64,000 bases of DNA from Gibbula magus (lineage: Eukaryota; Mollusca; Gastropoda; Trochida; Trochidae). The notes beneath the pieces are model-generated. The model had not been told where the DNA came from. It saw only the letters and a program-made list of their open reading frames with translations, and made no database searches. The position numbers and the translations under genes were made by a program. This document shows, piece after piece, positions 48,733 to 60,657 of the stretch. How positions within the stretch are numbered: the first letter of the stretch is position 1; each line of letters opens with the position of its first letter. The DNA lies in NCBI GenBank assembly GCA_936450465.1, contig OW388293.1, positions 82,730,134 to 82,794,133 of the forward strand, in the 5' to 3' direction.

Positions 48733-49474
48733 GTTAGGCGAACTTTGTCATTAATGCATAATTTAGATAATCTGTAGCCAATTACATCAACAAATATACT
48801 GACAATATGGTATCCATTGATAATATATTATATAAATGTGTGTATGACGTTGCAAGAATTAAGGTAACTATTTTCTATGCACTCATACTCATTAAAAACA
48901 ATTTTTATACTTTTGAATACAATTTCCTAACATTTTGATAGAGTTCCAATTATTCCACTTATTCGAGACTTATTACACCTGGATTGTTTAATATGATCCT
49001 CAATTCAAAGAATAAGAGGTGAATAAACTAACAGGGCACAAGGTGAATAATGGAGGACAATCCATGAGGCCCCTACATGTTTGAACAATCTCATGTATTT
49101 TCCAACTCTCATAGAGTCGATAGTATTCATATAGTAACACAATGTGTTGACCTTCTGACCCAGACTGCTCTTGTATTGATTAATGAGCTGGGAAAACTAC
49201 TTTAAAACTGCAATATATGATATGTCATCATAATTTGGGTATGTACTATTGTTTGAACAACATTTGTAAGAGTGAGATGAATTTTTTTCGTTTTTGTCCA
49301 AAGTCTCCAACAGTTATGTTGATCTTCTGTTCTTAAAGGACATATTAGTAAGATGTTTTGTTCAAATAAATGCACATCATTGGTAGGAAACGTAATAAGC
49401 TTAAGCTGTAGACTGTAAAACTAAAAAAAGAAACTACCTATGCCTGATGTAGATTTGTTTACTTTTTCTGTTAG

Positions 49475-49645
49475 AATTCTGATACTTTACAGAATAGTTC
49501 GACCAATCGGATTCCCGAATGTTTATGTTGTCAATTTAGAGATAGATTGGTGCGTGACTTTCATTACTTTTGTGAAAATGGTAGGTACACGTTTTCTTTA
49601 AAGGATAAATGCAATGACATATGGTCCAAATCGGATGCATTTAAA
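49475..49645 (+). pseudogene. Possible LINE C-terminal zinc-knuckle fragment or orphan exon
   Basis: A 57-codon frame (NSDTLQNSSTNRIPECLCCQ, then DFHYFCENGRYTFSLKDKC) ends in TGA at 49646-49648. The C-x2-C...H-x2-x-C layout resembles the CCHC-like end of LINE ORF2 proteins. Alternatively, it is preceded by a good acceptor (tactttttctgttag) and contains a good donor (AAATG|GTAGGT at 49580/49581), which would make a 106-bp exon. The two readings cannot be separated from the sequence alone. Confidence 0.3.
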
Positions 49646-50029
49646 TGATATGTCAATTTGACAATTGCTCGATTTTAAATTTCTGAAATCGGTCCATAAA
49701 TTACTTATATATGGCTTTTTTTTAAAAACGCCTGATTTAGCCCCGGCGACCAGAATGAAAGTCTGCGGGGCTGTGGCCTGTAAAGGGGTGACTTCTGTGA
49801 CGTATCTGAAGGAATCTGATTGTCGGCGATAGTCATAATTCAACATAATTTCGCAACATTTTGATTGTTAATTTCAGAAAGAAATCTTCAATAAACCAAC
49901 TTAAATTTCCCATATATCGAATGTTTAGATATCCAACTAGGTAATTCCGCAGTTGACAATTAAACAATTATTACATAAACATGTCTTTTTGGCGATGTAA
50001 TACACCTCATAAATTCATTTAGCGGCAGT

Positions 50030-50170
50030 GGTAATCACCATTAATTAATTAACGAGACTCGGCGGAGTAGCTGTCTAGCCGGCCCCGTCTGTCGCTTATC
50101 ACAGTCACGCCTCAGTGAGCAATTTCAAAATGATTCGCCGAACTAATTGCGGTAGTGTTAAAATGGGTGA
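50030..50170. promoter_or_regulatory. GC-richer island flanked by homeodomain-like AT motifs
   Basis: The segment gagactcggcggagtagctg and what follows stands out from AT-rich surroundings. It is bracketed by TTAATTAATTAA and TTAATTATCAATTA, both homeodomain-type core motifs. There is no coding potential. It may be a conserved non-coding element, but nothing inside the window tests that. Confidence 0.25.
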
Positions 50171-51168
50171 ATTAAAAAAAACGTCTTAATTATCAATTAC
50201 AAGTGTATATTGTCTCGATTTTATGCTCAATTGATTCCGATATACAATCTGTCATTCTTGAGAAAAATGCATTTCATCAGATCTTTAACCATGGTTTCAT
50301 ACTCTAAAAATTTGAATTAATTTTGCAGTTATCTGACCCGCTTATACGCTAGATAAGGTAAGTTTTTGACAAACACTATTAAAATTCACGCGAAACATCA
50401 CGTAGAGAACTTAGACCAAACTGTACAGGCTGAATGGGGAAACATTCCAAACACCATTTTTAGACGTCACAAAACGTCAAAGTGACGTCGAGTGTTTGCA
50501 AATATTGAATTTCATGAGCTCTGATGCATGTTTTTAATGTGGTATAAAATTAAACCTGACATGTTTTTTCTTTCTAAAAATGACATTTCATACAAGTGTT
50601 GTTCATGCGTGTTTGAGATTAGTAATCATTAATTAACTTAACCATCATATGATATGCAGATTTAATTCAGCATTTTACTTACACTTTATTTGACCTTTTG
50701 GAGTTGAATGTATCGATATTGACATTTCAAAAGACCCTAAATCAAAAGAAACTGAAACTATATATATGTTAATGACAGTCCCTGTGTATCATAAATACAA
50801 GGTGTTTGGTCATTATCAGAGTTAGCTACAATAACAATCAATTAGCTGGAGACCATCATCATCTGTTTAATGTTTAATCTGATTGTGGCAATTTACCATT
50901 TATGAAGAAAGTTTATTGACGTTGTTCGATTACAAAGCCTATATATTATGTAACGTTATATTTCAAACGTGTTTTAAACTGCGCTGCCGTATCTTAGGTA
51001 CACTTGACGTTTGGATTTCAGCAAATATAATTAAAGTGCGTTTTCACAACATTGACGTTCTGTGGTCCTTAACAAGAGACTTCCATTAGAGTGTCTCGCT
51101 GTCTTCAAATTAGATTTGTCAGCTATGCTACATGTGACATGCACCATGTTCTATCTAATCTATTAACC

Positions 51169-51362
51169 AACTTTCCTACTCAAAGCAGAACTCTTGTCAG
51201 TCTCCATGACTGGCTGATTTAAGCCTTGTCGTATTTCCTTAAGGTTCCCATGTCAGAGCCCACTATGCTTTTCAGGTGCACGGAAAAGCGAGGGAAATAC
51301 TGCAATGCTTAAATCAGCCAGTAATGAAGACTGGCAAGAGTTATGCCTTGCGTAAGGAAGTT
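51169..51362. mobile_element. MITE with arms of about 75 bp (194 bp)
   Basis: The left arm (aactttcct...) and the right arm (...aaggaagtt) form an imperfect inverted repeat. Both contain AACTCTTG, CAGTCT, ACTGGCTGATTTAAGC and GTATTTCC, in order, around a centre near 51255-51285. No protein is encoded. No target duplication is certain; ctatc occurs on both sides (about 51152 and 51365). Confidence 0.7.
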
Positions 51363-52074
51363 GTCTATCGACTACAGGGATAGCCTCTCTGTTACCTCTA
51401 TTCATTTTAGGCTTTTAGCTTAAAAGTTATCAATTCGGCATATTTAGCCCATTGACCAAAGTGATTAAGTTTCTCTTGTAAGGAACCAATTGACTAACGT
51501 GAAATGTCCAGAAATGTTCAGACATACTTCCTCTGTCAAATAATTCCCAAATAAAGAGTAACTATGGCCCTGTTCTGTTTTGCAAACGTTCTCAAGCAGA
51601 ATGGACATGGTTATATACATGTCCTACTCATCAACAGTTTAAACTCACTGGTGATAATATGGCCACGACATAATGTCAGTTTATGACCTGGCGTGCCTTA
51701 AAACGAAACATCTAACATTGAGAGGGTTAGAGATAGTGTTCACCAGATAGATAAAACTTTATTTCTAAAAGGCACATACACTGGCAGTAATATATGTTCG
51801 AGCTGATTGGTCGCTTATATTTAAGTGTTATTCCTCACATGGTTATATTGGGTTTGCACATGTTACGAACGATATCGCAACCATTGTATAAACGGTGTGA
51901 TGCCGATCAAATCTCTCTTTAAACCAACAGAAACCAGCTTAGTAAGTTACTTCGTTTTACCCATTTTAATAGGTTTAGCTTAGAACCTATTTACGCCCAT
52001 AGACATCATTTAAATATGATTCTTTTCCAGAGGAGTTAGTGCTTCGTTTTGGCTTGGTTTTGGCAGTAGATTTT
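51363..52074. other. Non-coding, nothing recognised
   Basis: AT-rich sequence with short frames only. No repeat of the array families is present. Confidence 0.5.
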
Positions 52075-52377
52075 GCACAACTAATTGACATCACAATGAT
52101 TTACATCATCGAATAATGAAATCACTATGCTATAACGTCATAAACATGATGACGCCACAATGCATTGACATTACCGCATTGGAAGACAACTAGCTGAGCT
52201 GTGCTCAGAGATGAACACTTTTTATTGAAACGTAATGAAGAATTATTTGGGATGATAAATAGAATCTCACCCTCGTGTCTTCTGATATGACATATATCAA
52301 CAAGCCTCGGATGTTTGTTACTTTTATCAACACGCGATGACATATTTGATCAGAAACACTTGGGTGAGGTTCTCTAT
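52075..52377. mobile_element. Bipartite hairpin element E4, older relative of E1
   Basis: Aligns with E1 from about 13585 to its right end: a body with ttgacatcacaatg and gatgacgccacaatg, then GGGATGATAA (to 52258). The hairpin, 52259-52377, starts ATAGAATCTCACCC and ends GTTCTCTAT. The hairpin arms are more decayed than in E1 and the left end of the body is not recognisable, so it is probably older or 5'-truncated. Confidence 0.6.
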
Positions 52378-53582
52378 CTATATCACATGTGACCTTAGAA
52401 TGATTAAGATAAGTAACAGTAAGTATGCAAATCATGAAAAGGCGTAAAGAAGATCCCTCTCCAAATCCAAATGAAAGTTATAGTTATAGTTAGAAAAAAC
52501 TAACTTCTGTGACAATTATGAACTATCTTTGCCCGCTTTGGTAAGTATGTTTTTTATGTACATGTATATGCTTAAAAGGGAAGTGACAGTGAATGTATTT
52601 TGTTGTGTTTGTAAAGTTAAGAAGATATAGATAAAAGATAAAGACTGTAATGACTGTTACTAAGCCTACAAACTGTATTTGCACATTAAATTTTATGTTT
52701 TTATATAATAACATCGGTACATTGATTATTGGAATAGTGAAACATCTGTTATTCTTCTCTATGTTTTCGTATAAATCTATTTGTATGCTCATATATTTTT
52801 GACACAATAATTCATTGACCAATTCTTTATTTCAGCTGATGGTCCGTCAAGTAGTAAGTTTTAAGGGCGCCCTTTTTGATAATATTGAATCGTGTAAAAT
52901 TACTTTCTATTTTAATCTGTGACCGAAAATAAAATATTTGAATCTCTGATACTGTGTTATAGTATGGTTATTTTATGTCATGACGATATTAATACTATAT
53001 GTTAGTCAAATGCAGGAACACGTATCTATTGCCTTGCATCAGCCTCCATCTACACGCACTCTCAAAGATCATGAAGGAAGCAATCTAACACGAAACACGA
53101 GAGAAAATTACATTACACACGGACCATAGAAATCAACATTATAAATATTTGAGATCTTTTAGGCATGTATCTTCAAAGGGCAAATATAACTGAATATAAA
53201 ACCAATAAATGCATGTACATGGATTTGCGGAATGGTTATTTCAATTAAGCCAAGGTGCATGTTTTCCTGGCGCCGTAACCTTTCCACAAGCAGCTCAGAA
53301 ACTAGTCATGCAGGTTTTAAAGTTGACTGCAACAGTTTTGTAAATGTAAAATCAAACATGACACCAGCTGCAATAAAATTTTCGAAAATTCCTTTTTTTA
53401 TGATTCCAGTAAATAAGTCTAGTTCAAATTGAAAAGATTTCAGATTTCATGTTAATAGGACAATTTATGTTTGTTCAATATTTCATGAAAATATCTTGTT
53501 CGTGACAAATCAGCTAATATAAACAACAATTGTCATAGGAATGGTGTGGTGTGTCTTGTGGGTCGAATGTGAATAGTGTGAT

Positions 53583-53586
<4 letters not shown>
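52378..53586. other. Non-coding, nothing recognised
   Basis: The 99-codon minus-strand frame at 52523-52819 and the 66-codon plus frame at 53232-53429 have no recognisable motif. No repeat family member was identified. Confidence 0.45.

Positions 53587-53650
<64 letters not shown>
53587..53650. repeat. (TA)32 microsatellite
   Basis: An uninterrupted run of about 64 alternating T and A bases. It can extrude as a cruciform and is likely length-variable. Confidence 0.98.
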
Positions 53651-53653
<3 letters not shown>

Positions 53654-53930
53654 CAGTATGACATTCTATTGTCATTTTAGTTAGAATTTGTTATATACAC
53701 ATATACATCTGTCTGTTCTAACATGAATCCGACTGCATGTTGACATTTAATCTCAACCATACAACGACGCAATGTCCTTTCCTATCGTTTCTTATTTAAA
53801 GGTGTTAACGAGATAATATACCCCTTTACACTGTTCACATGTGCTTTTGTTTTACAGAGAACGTTGCAAGTTAATAATTTTAGAGTGTAGGTTACAAGTT
53901 GTCAACTGTTTAGTTGTACTCTGACTTATA

Positions 53931-53962
53931 TAATAATAATAAGAAGAAGAAGAAGAAGAAGA
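53931..53962. repeat. (TAA)n-(AAG)n compound microsatellite
   Basis: A run of ataataataat passes directly into aagaagaagaagaagaagaa. It sits at the start of the dispersed repeat that follows. Confidence 0.9.
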
Positions 53963-54190
53963 ATGGATATTAATATCGCGCACTCTTCCATGCATTGAAT
54001 GCTTGCTGAAGGCCCTACACATATCATTACCCTGAAGGAAATGTACTTTCGGTGTTGTTACTAAGCTCTCCGCGCAACCGTATGGGTCCATACTTCCTGT
54101 GTTCAGGTACCCATCTAAACAGCTGGGTGGACTGAGTGCAATGTGGGTTAAGTGTCTTGCCCTGGGACATAACACAGCATGATACATGAA
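53963..54190. repeat. Dispersed repeat with gggtggactgagtgcaatgtg core
   Basis: The sequence tggatattaatatcgcgcac, later ggtacccatctaaacagctg and gtgtcttgccctgggacat, has the character of a short interspersed element common in marine invertebrate genomes. This is recalled general knowledge; I cannot name the family with certainty. The A/T trinucleotide tract at its left edge would be its tail. The minus-strand frame across it (53852-54187) is a by-product. Confidence 0.4.
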
Positions 54191-57100
54191 ACTACGTCTG
54201 GTAAATATTACATTATGATACCACCATCCCGCTGATAGAACAAGTACTGGATGGATATATGCTGTTTGAAGGTCTGATATCCATTATCTTCAATTTGCTT
54301 GTAGTCCGAGACTTCTCATGGAACTGGTTCTCTAGATTTGCTCCGCAGTACTAAGGATAGATTCAAGAACGTAGCAGTATGTCGAGGATAACACATAGAT
54401 GAACACTTCTTCCAACTCGGGAGAGATCCATGTGTCCAAATCAAACACCTGAGCATTTCAAACTTCACTTAATGTAAAAATCAAAATACTGAAACAGGTT
54501 AGTTCAGTTCTGGTAGGGGTGACTCTATACTACTGCTTATGTTATACTGTCGAAATATTTGTTTTGATATCCTCATTTAACAAGTATGTGATAATCAAAT
54601 AGGGAGGAGATATGTGTTGTTAACTGATGTCCCTATGAGCATGTGCATTAGATACAGGATGAAACAATAACACAGATATGTTGGTGTGTTTTTTAATAAT
54701 GTTACTGTTCAGAGTGTATTATGTGAGACTGAATTTTAGACAATATGTAAAAAAACGCTAAACAACACAAATTACAGCAATTAATTTGATAACCCTCAGA
54801 TCACGATCGTGTCGTTGTACAATATTTACTATATATTAACATGCATTGACCTGTGTATGAGATTTCAGTTTATGTTATTCTCTTAGGATAACACCAATCC
54901 ACTTAACAGTCAATCTCAACATTGAAATTTAATCATACAAATTTTATGAACGGAGATTATTTCATTCAATCGATTGATTCGCTGCAATTCCACTGATGCA
55001 GCATTTCTGTGTTAAGAACCACTCTACGTGCTGTAAACTTCTCTCTCATTGTGTTTGCTGTCATTTCCATCGACACAGTTTCTCCTGATGTGCTAAATCC
55101 CCAGACGCTGAGTCAAGTCTTAGCCTCTCCTTAAATTACACTCAATCAGTTTCAATCGTTTCATCGGATTTACTATTTTTTCTCTTTGGAAGCAAAACGC
55201 TGAGAATTCATCATTGTAATTTCGGCTCTCTGATTAGCAAATGTTTTCCTATTGATAATGTTCAAGAATTAATCATTTCAAGGGATTTTAGGATTTTATA
55301 CAAACCGTTTCTATGGCGACGAGCCGTAACGTTAATGCTGCTACTGATAAAGTAGATCTCATTTTGGAGTTTTCTTCAATCCTGTAACTGTTGAAATCAA
55401 TCAATTTCATTCACAGAATCATCCATTGTCCACAGCAGTTAAGTGTCAAGTCGCAGAGTCGTATACAATACAATGTGATATTACAATTATCCATACCCGC
55501 CATGCTATAGCTGAACACATATTCCTATTTACCTATTTACCGTCTTCCCAAGGACAGGTAGTTGGCAGTAAGTAAAAGAAAGATTCAAGCATATATTTTC
55601 TCGTGGTGAGTTTATAATTAATGTATTTTTAAGTTGAACCTTACATCACAGTCCTCCCCTATTAAATGTATCCATCATTATCAATGATAGATTAAATCAG
55701 GTGTTATAAACATTAAGAAAATTAAAAAGAACTGCGAAGAATCGTCCATGTTTAAATCAATGTAAATGTCGAGAAAACATCAGTAATGTGATTATAGACG
55801 GTGTTTACATCGGGTTCTGAATAAAAGTATACAATACTAATGTTGTTAACTTAAACAGATTCATTTAAATCCATATACATTATTCCAAATTACATATTAC
55901 AATGTAATACAATGGTTTCCATATCTTTTTAGCTTCAGATTGCAGGACTTATGATGGCTGGATCTTTCACTCCTTGGTCTCTCGTAAAAAGTTCCTCCTA
56001 TTACAGCTAATCTCAGACCAAAGCGCATACACGTTTGTTCAATGAAATGATTAACACTTGACCTTTCATATATATGTTAACTGGTCTCTCGGGAAAACAT
56101 ATTTACGTGCTGCATCGCTCAAAATCAACAGAGGCTTCGACCTTGTTACATATTCGGTAGTTTTGAAAATACGTCCCATTAAAGTTATTGAATATGGATC
56201 ACACAATGCGTGAGAGACCACACCATGTCAAGCTGCTACAATATCAAATATAGAGGACATAATTCCCATGTGAGCACATAAGATCAAGTACTTGCTGGAA
56301 TATTGAATATACACAATTCAAGCAATACAATTCAAACTGCTACAATAAGTATTTGTAAGTCACTTCGGAGCTATCATTGATATGTTTACACATTAAATTT
56401 CTTCGTTCACAAGGGTGGACGAAATAGTTTCGGTCAGAAATTCAATATTGGATGTGATAACTATTCTGAATACTATGAACTTTTCAAGAGCTGGAAAATA
56501 ATGTATTTCGTAAATTATCCTCCATTTATTTCCTATTGCAATTTCAGTTTAAGAACCTCTTATTCAGGATCAGTTTTGCTCATTCCAAGTATAGACGTCT
56601 CGTTTGAATGTTATAACTATTCAGAATGCTGTTAAAATATTGGTATTATTCACTCAGAATATTAAGAGTTTAATGTTCGATTTTGAAATTTTGAAAATAA
56701 AGTATCAACATTCTGAAACGAACAAACGTAGCCATATACACACATACAATGATGGGTCATTAGAGATAGTTATTATAATTTTTGCAACGCCAAAAATAAA
56801 TGAATATCACATAATTCAAAAGAACATCATATAGTCACTTGATTGTTGATGCGAATTATCTGTAGTCCATTCATATTAAAACGATGGATTCTATTGGGGA
56901 AAATATGGGAAATAGAGTTTACCAGAAAAAACGTTCTATTAGATTTGGCAACTTTTTCATAAAAAGCATGAACTTTTTATATCCTGAGAGAGAGAGCATT
57001 TATATTCAAGAAATAAAGTTCGCTGTACTTCAACGTGTTTTGTAATTAAGTATAGATTTGCCCTGACCTATTATAGTTAAAGCACGAGGACGTTGTGCTT

Positions 57101-57409
57101 CTGCTTCCAATAATTTGGAAATCAAAATATTTTTTACATTCTTTATATTAATAATGAAAGAACTTGGCCAACGAACGGTTAAACCACCTCCTAAGATAAA
57201 AACGACATTTCATTGGTTTGATTCCGTAGTTTTAAATATTGAAACTAACTTCTGTCATTGATATATTATGAATTTTGTTAACTGCTTCCTTCTTTTCACA
57301 AGAAAATAACAAAATAAAATTAGTGGGTTTTAAAAAAAACATTAGACTTTCAAACATTCACGTCACGCGATCACTTACTATCAATATATGATTAATCACG
57401 TGACTAACA
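54191..57409. other. Single-copy non-coding region
   Basis: No gene, RNA or mobile element could be supported. One motif, gtttctatggcgac at 55307-55320, matches the RFX X-box consensus exactly. By my estimate about three chance matches are expected in a window of this size and composition. Confidence 0.45.
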
Positions 57410-57710
57410 TTCCAAACAGAATTATGGGTAGAGCTTGATCAAGTCTAGGCGTGGTGGCGGAAGAAACATTTACCTAAATCAAATGTTTGCTGCTATCATA
57501 AAAGTTGATGTTCATTGTCCCTCCGCTATTTTTGACTGACTACAGGAGGTGCACACCATGGAAAGGAGTACACACTGTATTGTTACGCTGTATGAGTGCA
57601 TGCGGCTGACGGGAATCAACTTTGCGTTTGCGTTACCATGGGCACACTTGATCACGAGGGAGCGGCGTGGAACAGCGAGACATCAAAAAACTATACCTTT
57701 TTGATGGCCT
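57410..57710. promoter_or_regulatory. GC-richer island with a short Kozak-started frame
   Basis: The stretch around ggcgtggtggcggaagaaac and gcatgcggctgacggg is clearly more GC- and CpG-rich than its flanks. It includes a 48-codon frame, 57558-57704, whose ATG lies in gcacaccatgg, an optimal initiation context. The product (MERSTHCIVTLYECMRL...) shows no known domain. It could be a promoter with first exon, a conserved non-coding element, or chance. Confidence 0.25.
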
Positions 57711-58871
57711 ATTTTGTTTACCACTTGGAATCTTTGAATTTGGCGAAATGTTCATGTTGGAATTTTGTCTAAGCTCATTTGTCTAAGGATCTCATTGTCC
57801 TTTTATGGTCTTTTTATTTTAAAAAAAACCAATGTTTTATCTGATGCTCCAAAAACTGCTAATGTTCAAACAGATTTATTATTCCCTTGCCTCCATGTAT
57901 AAATGCATGTCGAAGTATTATTCAGAGAAAAGGGTTAATGTTCAAAAACACCAATTTATATGAGGATCTCGAGAATATAAGAACAACTCTGCCTAAACAA
58001 GCAGTTTCATATTTGCTGAAATAATACATTTCTCTCTACCATTGTATTTCACATCGGATGTTCATATTTCCAATTACTGTGGAGAAACACATTTGAAACA
58101 TGTGTACTTTACGTATAGAAGTATAAAGAGTCCGGATTAACCTTGAAACACAGTATTAAACGTGAAAGCGAAGCACATTTATGTGGATATATGTTTGCAG
58201 GGCATTGCTAATGATGTTATTAGAGACTAACTCGGAGGTATGATAGGAATTGTTTTCATGAAAATCCTTTCAAACAACCTTCCTTCAAAACATCATTTTC
58301 TGTGTTTACAAATGAGACAAACATATTTAATTACTGATGTCAACATAATTCGTTTGCATAAACTTGTAATCAACGACTCAACTATTTCATGTTAGGCCTG
58401 GACAAGCTGAACTATTACATGTGTATGATTGAATACAGTTGTTGCTATATGTTCCGTTCTTCTCGTTCTTGTTATGGGACATGTCAGATTCCTAACAAAG
58501 ATTTAATCGCTTCTAGAGATGTTGAGCATCCGAACATATCCTTGTAAAATGACAGGATATAATAACTATGTGGAAAATAACCTTGTTAATCTAAACCTTT
58601 TGCCTAGAAAGTAGACAATATTTTATTGTGAAGGTCTAATTGATGAAGACGGTTAGACATGCAGATGTGTTGATATTACTGATAACAATTGCAGATACAC
58701 ACTTGGTTAGCAAGCAGTATACCAGATGGGCTTCTGACTGAGATTAGTGATATGCAACATTGATGTATCTATGTATTTGCATTAACTGTTATAATGTTTC
58801 CCCTACATGGCTGCTGTGTACACTTAGCTACAAGATGATACAGACGGATATCTCAAATGAGTTTGAGGAGG
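57711..58871. other. Single-copy non-coding region
   Basis: AT-rich. A 52-codon Cys-rich frame at 58389-58547 (MLGLDKLNYYMCMIEYSCCY...) has no recognisable family and is short enough to be chance. Confidence 0.4.
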
Positions 58872-58989
58872 CTAATTTTGTCCAAAGGTCCTGTGTATTT
58901 TGTTTCCCAACAAAGTTAGCATATAAGCTGAAACTAAGATAATAATTAATAGACCCATAAACAGCTGATCAAACTGGTCAAAACTGTGC

Positions 58990-59150
58990 ACACTGCAAGG
59001 GTAATTTATAACGTCATCTGACCATAATGCCACACTTACTCTTAGCTTGGATCTGTTACCATGGCAGCGGGGTACATGGAATTTGTACACCGTGAGACTG
59101 ACGGGGTACACAAGGAAAAACGTACCAACCGTTAGCCAATCAGAAACAAT
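58990..59150. promoter_or_regulatory. Cluster of CRE half-site, X-box-like and CCAAT motifs
   Basis: Within about 130 bases lie aacgtcat (59010-59017), gttaccatggcagc (59055-59068, one mismatch from an RFX X-box) and ttagccaatcag (CCAAT at 59136-59140). The region is locally GC-richer. The combination recalls RFX/CREB/NF-Y promoters, but orientation and spacing are only suggestive. The minus-strand 99-codon frame 58872-59171 overlaps it and has two hydrophobic segments but no known domain. Confidence 0.25.
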
Positions 59151-59171
59151 GCTTATTCCAAGAATCATCAT

Positions 59172-60329
59172 GACAGAGCATTATATTATTATTATCATAC
59201 AAATTGATGTTATATAAGAATCTATCTTCTTAAATCTATATTCTGTAGTTTGTTATTATCTACGACTTGTATCAAGTCAAGTATATAAGATCGAAAAGTT
59301 TGAAATATTTCAATGATGTAATATCGCTTTTCAAAAAGGTTTCAGAAAGGTCATGGTCTTAATTAAACCGTGAATTCCAGCTGGAAATACAATGTTGAAT
59401 AAAAGGGAACATTAACAAAGCTGATGTTTTGTTTTGGCATTGTCCTACACTATAATAGCATTTGTTATTTCCCCCCATCAACCGTTCAAGATGGCAGAAA
59501 AGCAAACTATTTTAAAAAGTTTTATTAAAACTATTTCAAGGACAGAATCAAACTACAAACGAGTTTGAAATATTTGTTAACATAACTATGGGAACGGTCA
59601 ATGTTACTGAGCTGTTAACTAGTAGACAAACAAAAAACTTCAAGCAAACCTTTTATCATTACCACATGAAAACAAAATTACACTTTCTGAGTCACTTAGA
59701 CGAATAATACTTACAAAATAAAAACTCAGTAAAAGATTCAGTGACTTCCACAAATTAATGGTAAAGGCAAGAAAACAAACATGTGGACTGTACCTAATAG
59801 GGTTGTTTTAGCAAAGGAAAATTAACATTGTCTGTGTTCTCTAATTTTATAAGTGAGGTCAACTTTGAAATGTTTACTAAGTAAATACTTCTTCTTTTAA
59901 GTATAGTTTGAAAAGTTTGAAATCAAATTTACTACTTTTAACATTATTTTAAATTACCAGCAATAGTACGATTCTCGTTTTCGGTATTGTTTGCATTTTT
60001 AGTGCTTTTCCACTGTATTCAAGTAACTGTCAGAAGTTATCAGGGGAAAAGGTGATATCTATCAGAGTTTATTATCTTCTTTGCAACCTAAAACTCCGGA
60101 AATCATCTATCCAACCGTTGAACAAATCACAAGGTGACACATTTATAAGACATGGTAGATAAAAGTCAAAATTGTCCTATCAAATCGCACACAAAGATAG
60201 CCATGGTCAATTTATTACAAAATAAAAATATCAAGTGTTTTCATAGACATTGATTATGATGTAGCTTAGTTTAATGTGCTCCCTGATTTATGAATTCAAT
60301 ACCAGACATTTATGGTTTATTTAAAGGGG
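59172..60329. other. Single-copy non-coding region
   Basis: AT-rich, with nothing recognisable on either strand. Confidence 0.5.
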
Positions 60330-60657
60330 CAGTAGCACGTTTTTTCGATGAAATAAGTTGATGAAAAGTATTTGAAAAATCTACACTCTACCCTCTTCGG
60401 AAAATCAGAGTTAAAAAATGAGTGTACATGGTTCCGTAAAGCCATAGGAATCGGTTTTGTCATTCAAAATGATAAATTGTGTACACAATAAAATGGCCCC
60501 CATGCAATTTGTGCTTTATACTCAACACCATTATTAGCACTACGGATAATTGGTTTGTGTAATAAGATGTTTTACCCTCTAAAGTAGATATAAATAACAT
60601 AAACTATCATTATAAATGGGAAATTTAAAAAAATAAAATTTGCAAAAAACGTGCTAT
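60330..60657. mobile_element. MITE-like element with short terminal inverted repeats (328 bp)
   Basis: The left end cagtagcacgtttttt (60330-60345) and right end aaaaaacgtgctatt (60643-60657) are inverted repeats with one mismatch over 15 bases. The interior is AT-rich and non-coding. No target duplication is certain. Confidence 0.5.

Larger units (their letters stand above)
48733..51168. other. Single-copy non-coding region right of the array
   Basis: No gene is supported apart from the candidate fragment at 49475. Positions 49740-49850 are GC-rich with short frames on both strands and no identifiable domain. Positions 50030-50170 form another GC-richer island flanked by ttaattaattaa and ttaattatcaatta. 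Confidence 0.45.

Noticed and set aside
49598..49846. 82-codon minus-strand frame over a GC-rich patch, and a plus-strand MKVCGAVACK start
   Set aside because: Neither extends to a recognisable domain, and they overlap on opposite strands. The patch may be a repeat fragment.
53852..54187. 111-codon minus-strand frame with a poly-Ser and poly-Tyr run
   Set aside because: The Ser and Tyr runs are translations of the (AAG)n/(TAA)n microsatellite, and the rest is a dispersed repeat.
55307..55320. Exact RFX X-box match taken as a cilia-gene promoter
   Set aside because: About three matches are expected by chance in a window of this size and composition, and no gene follows it.
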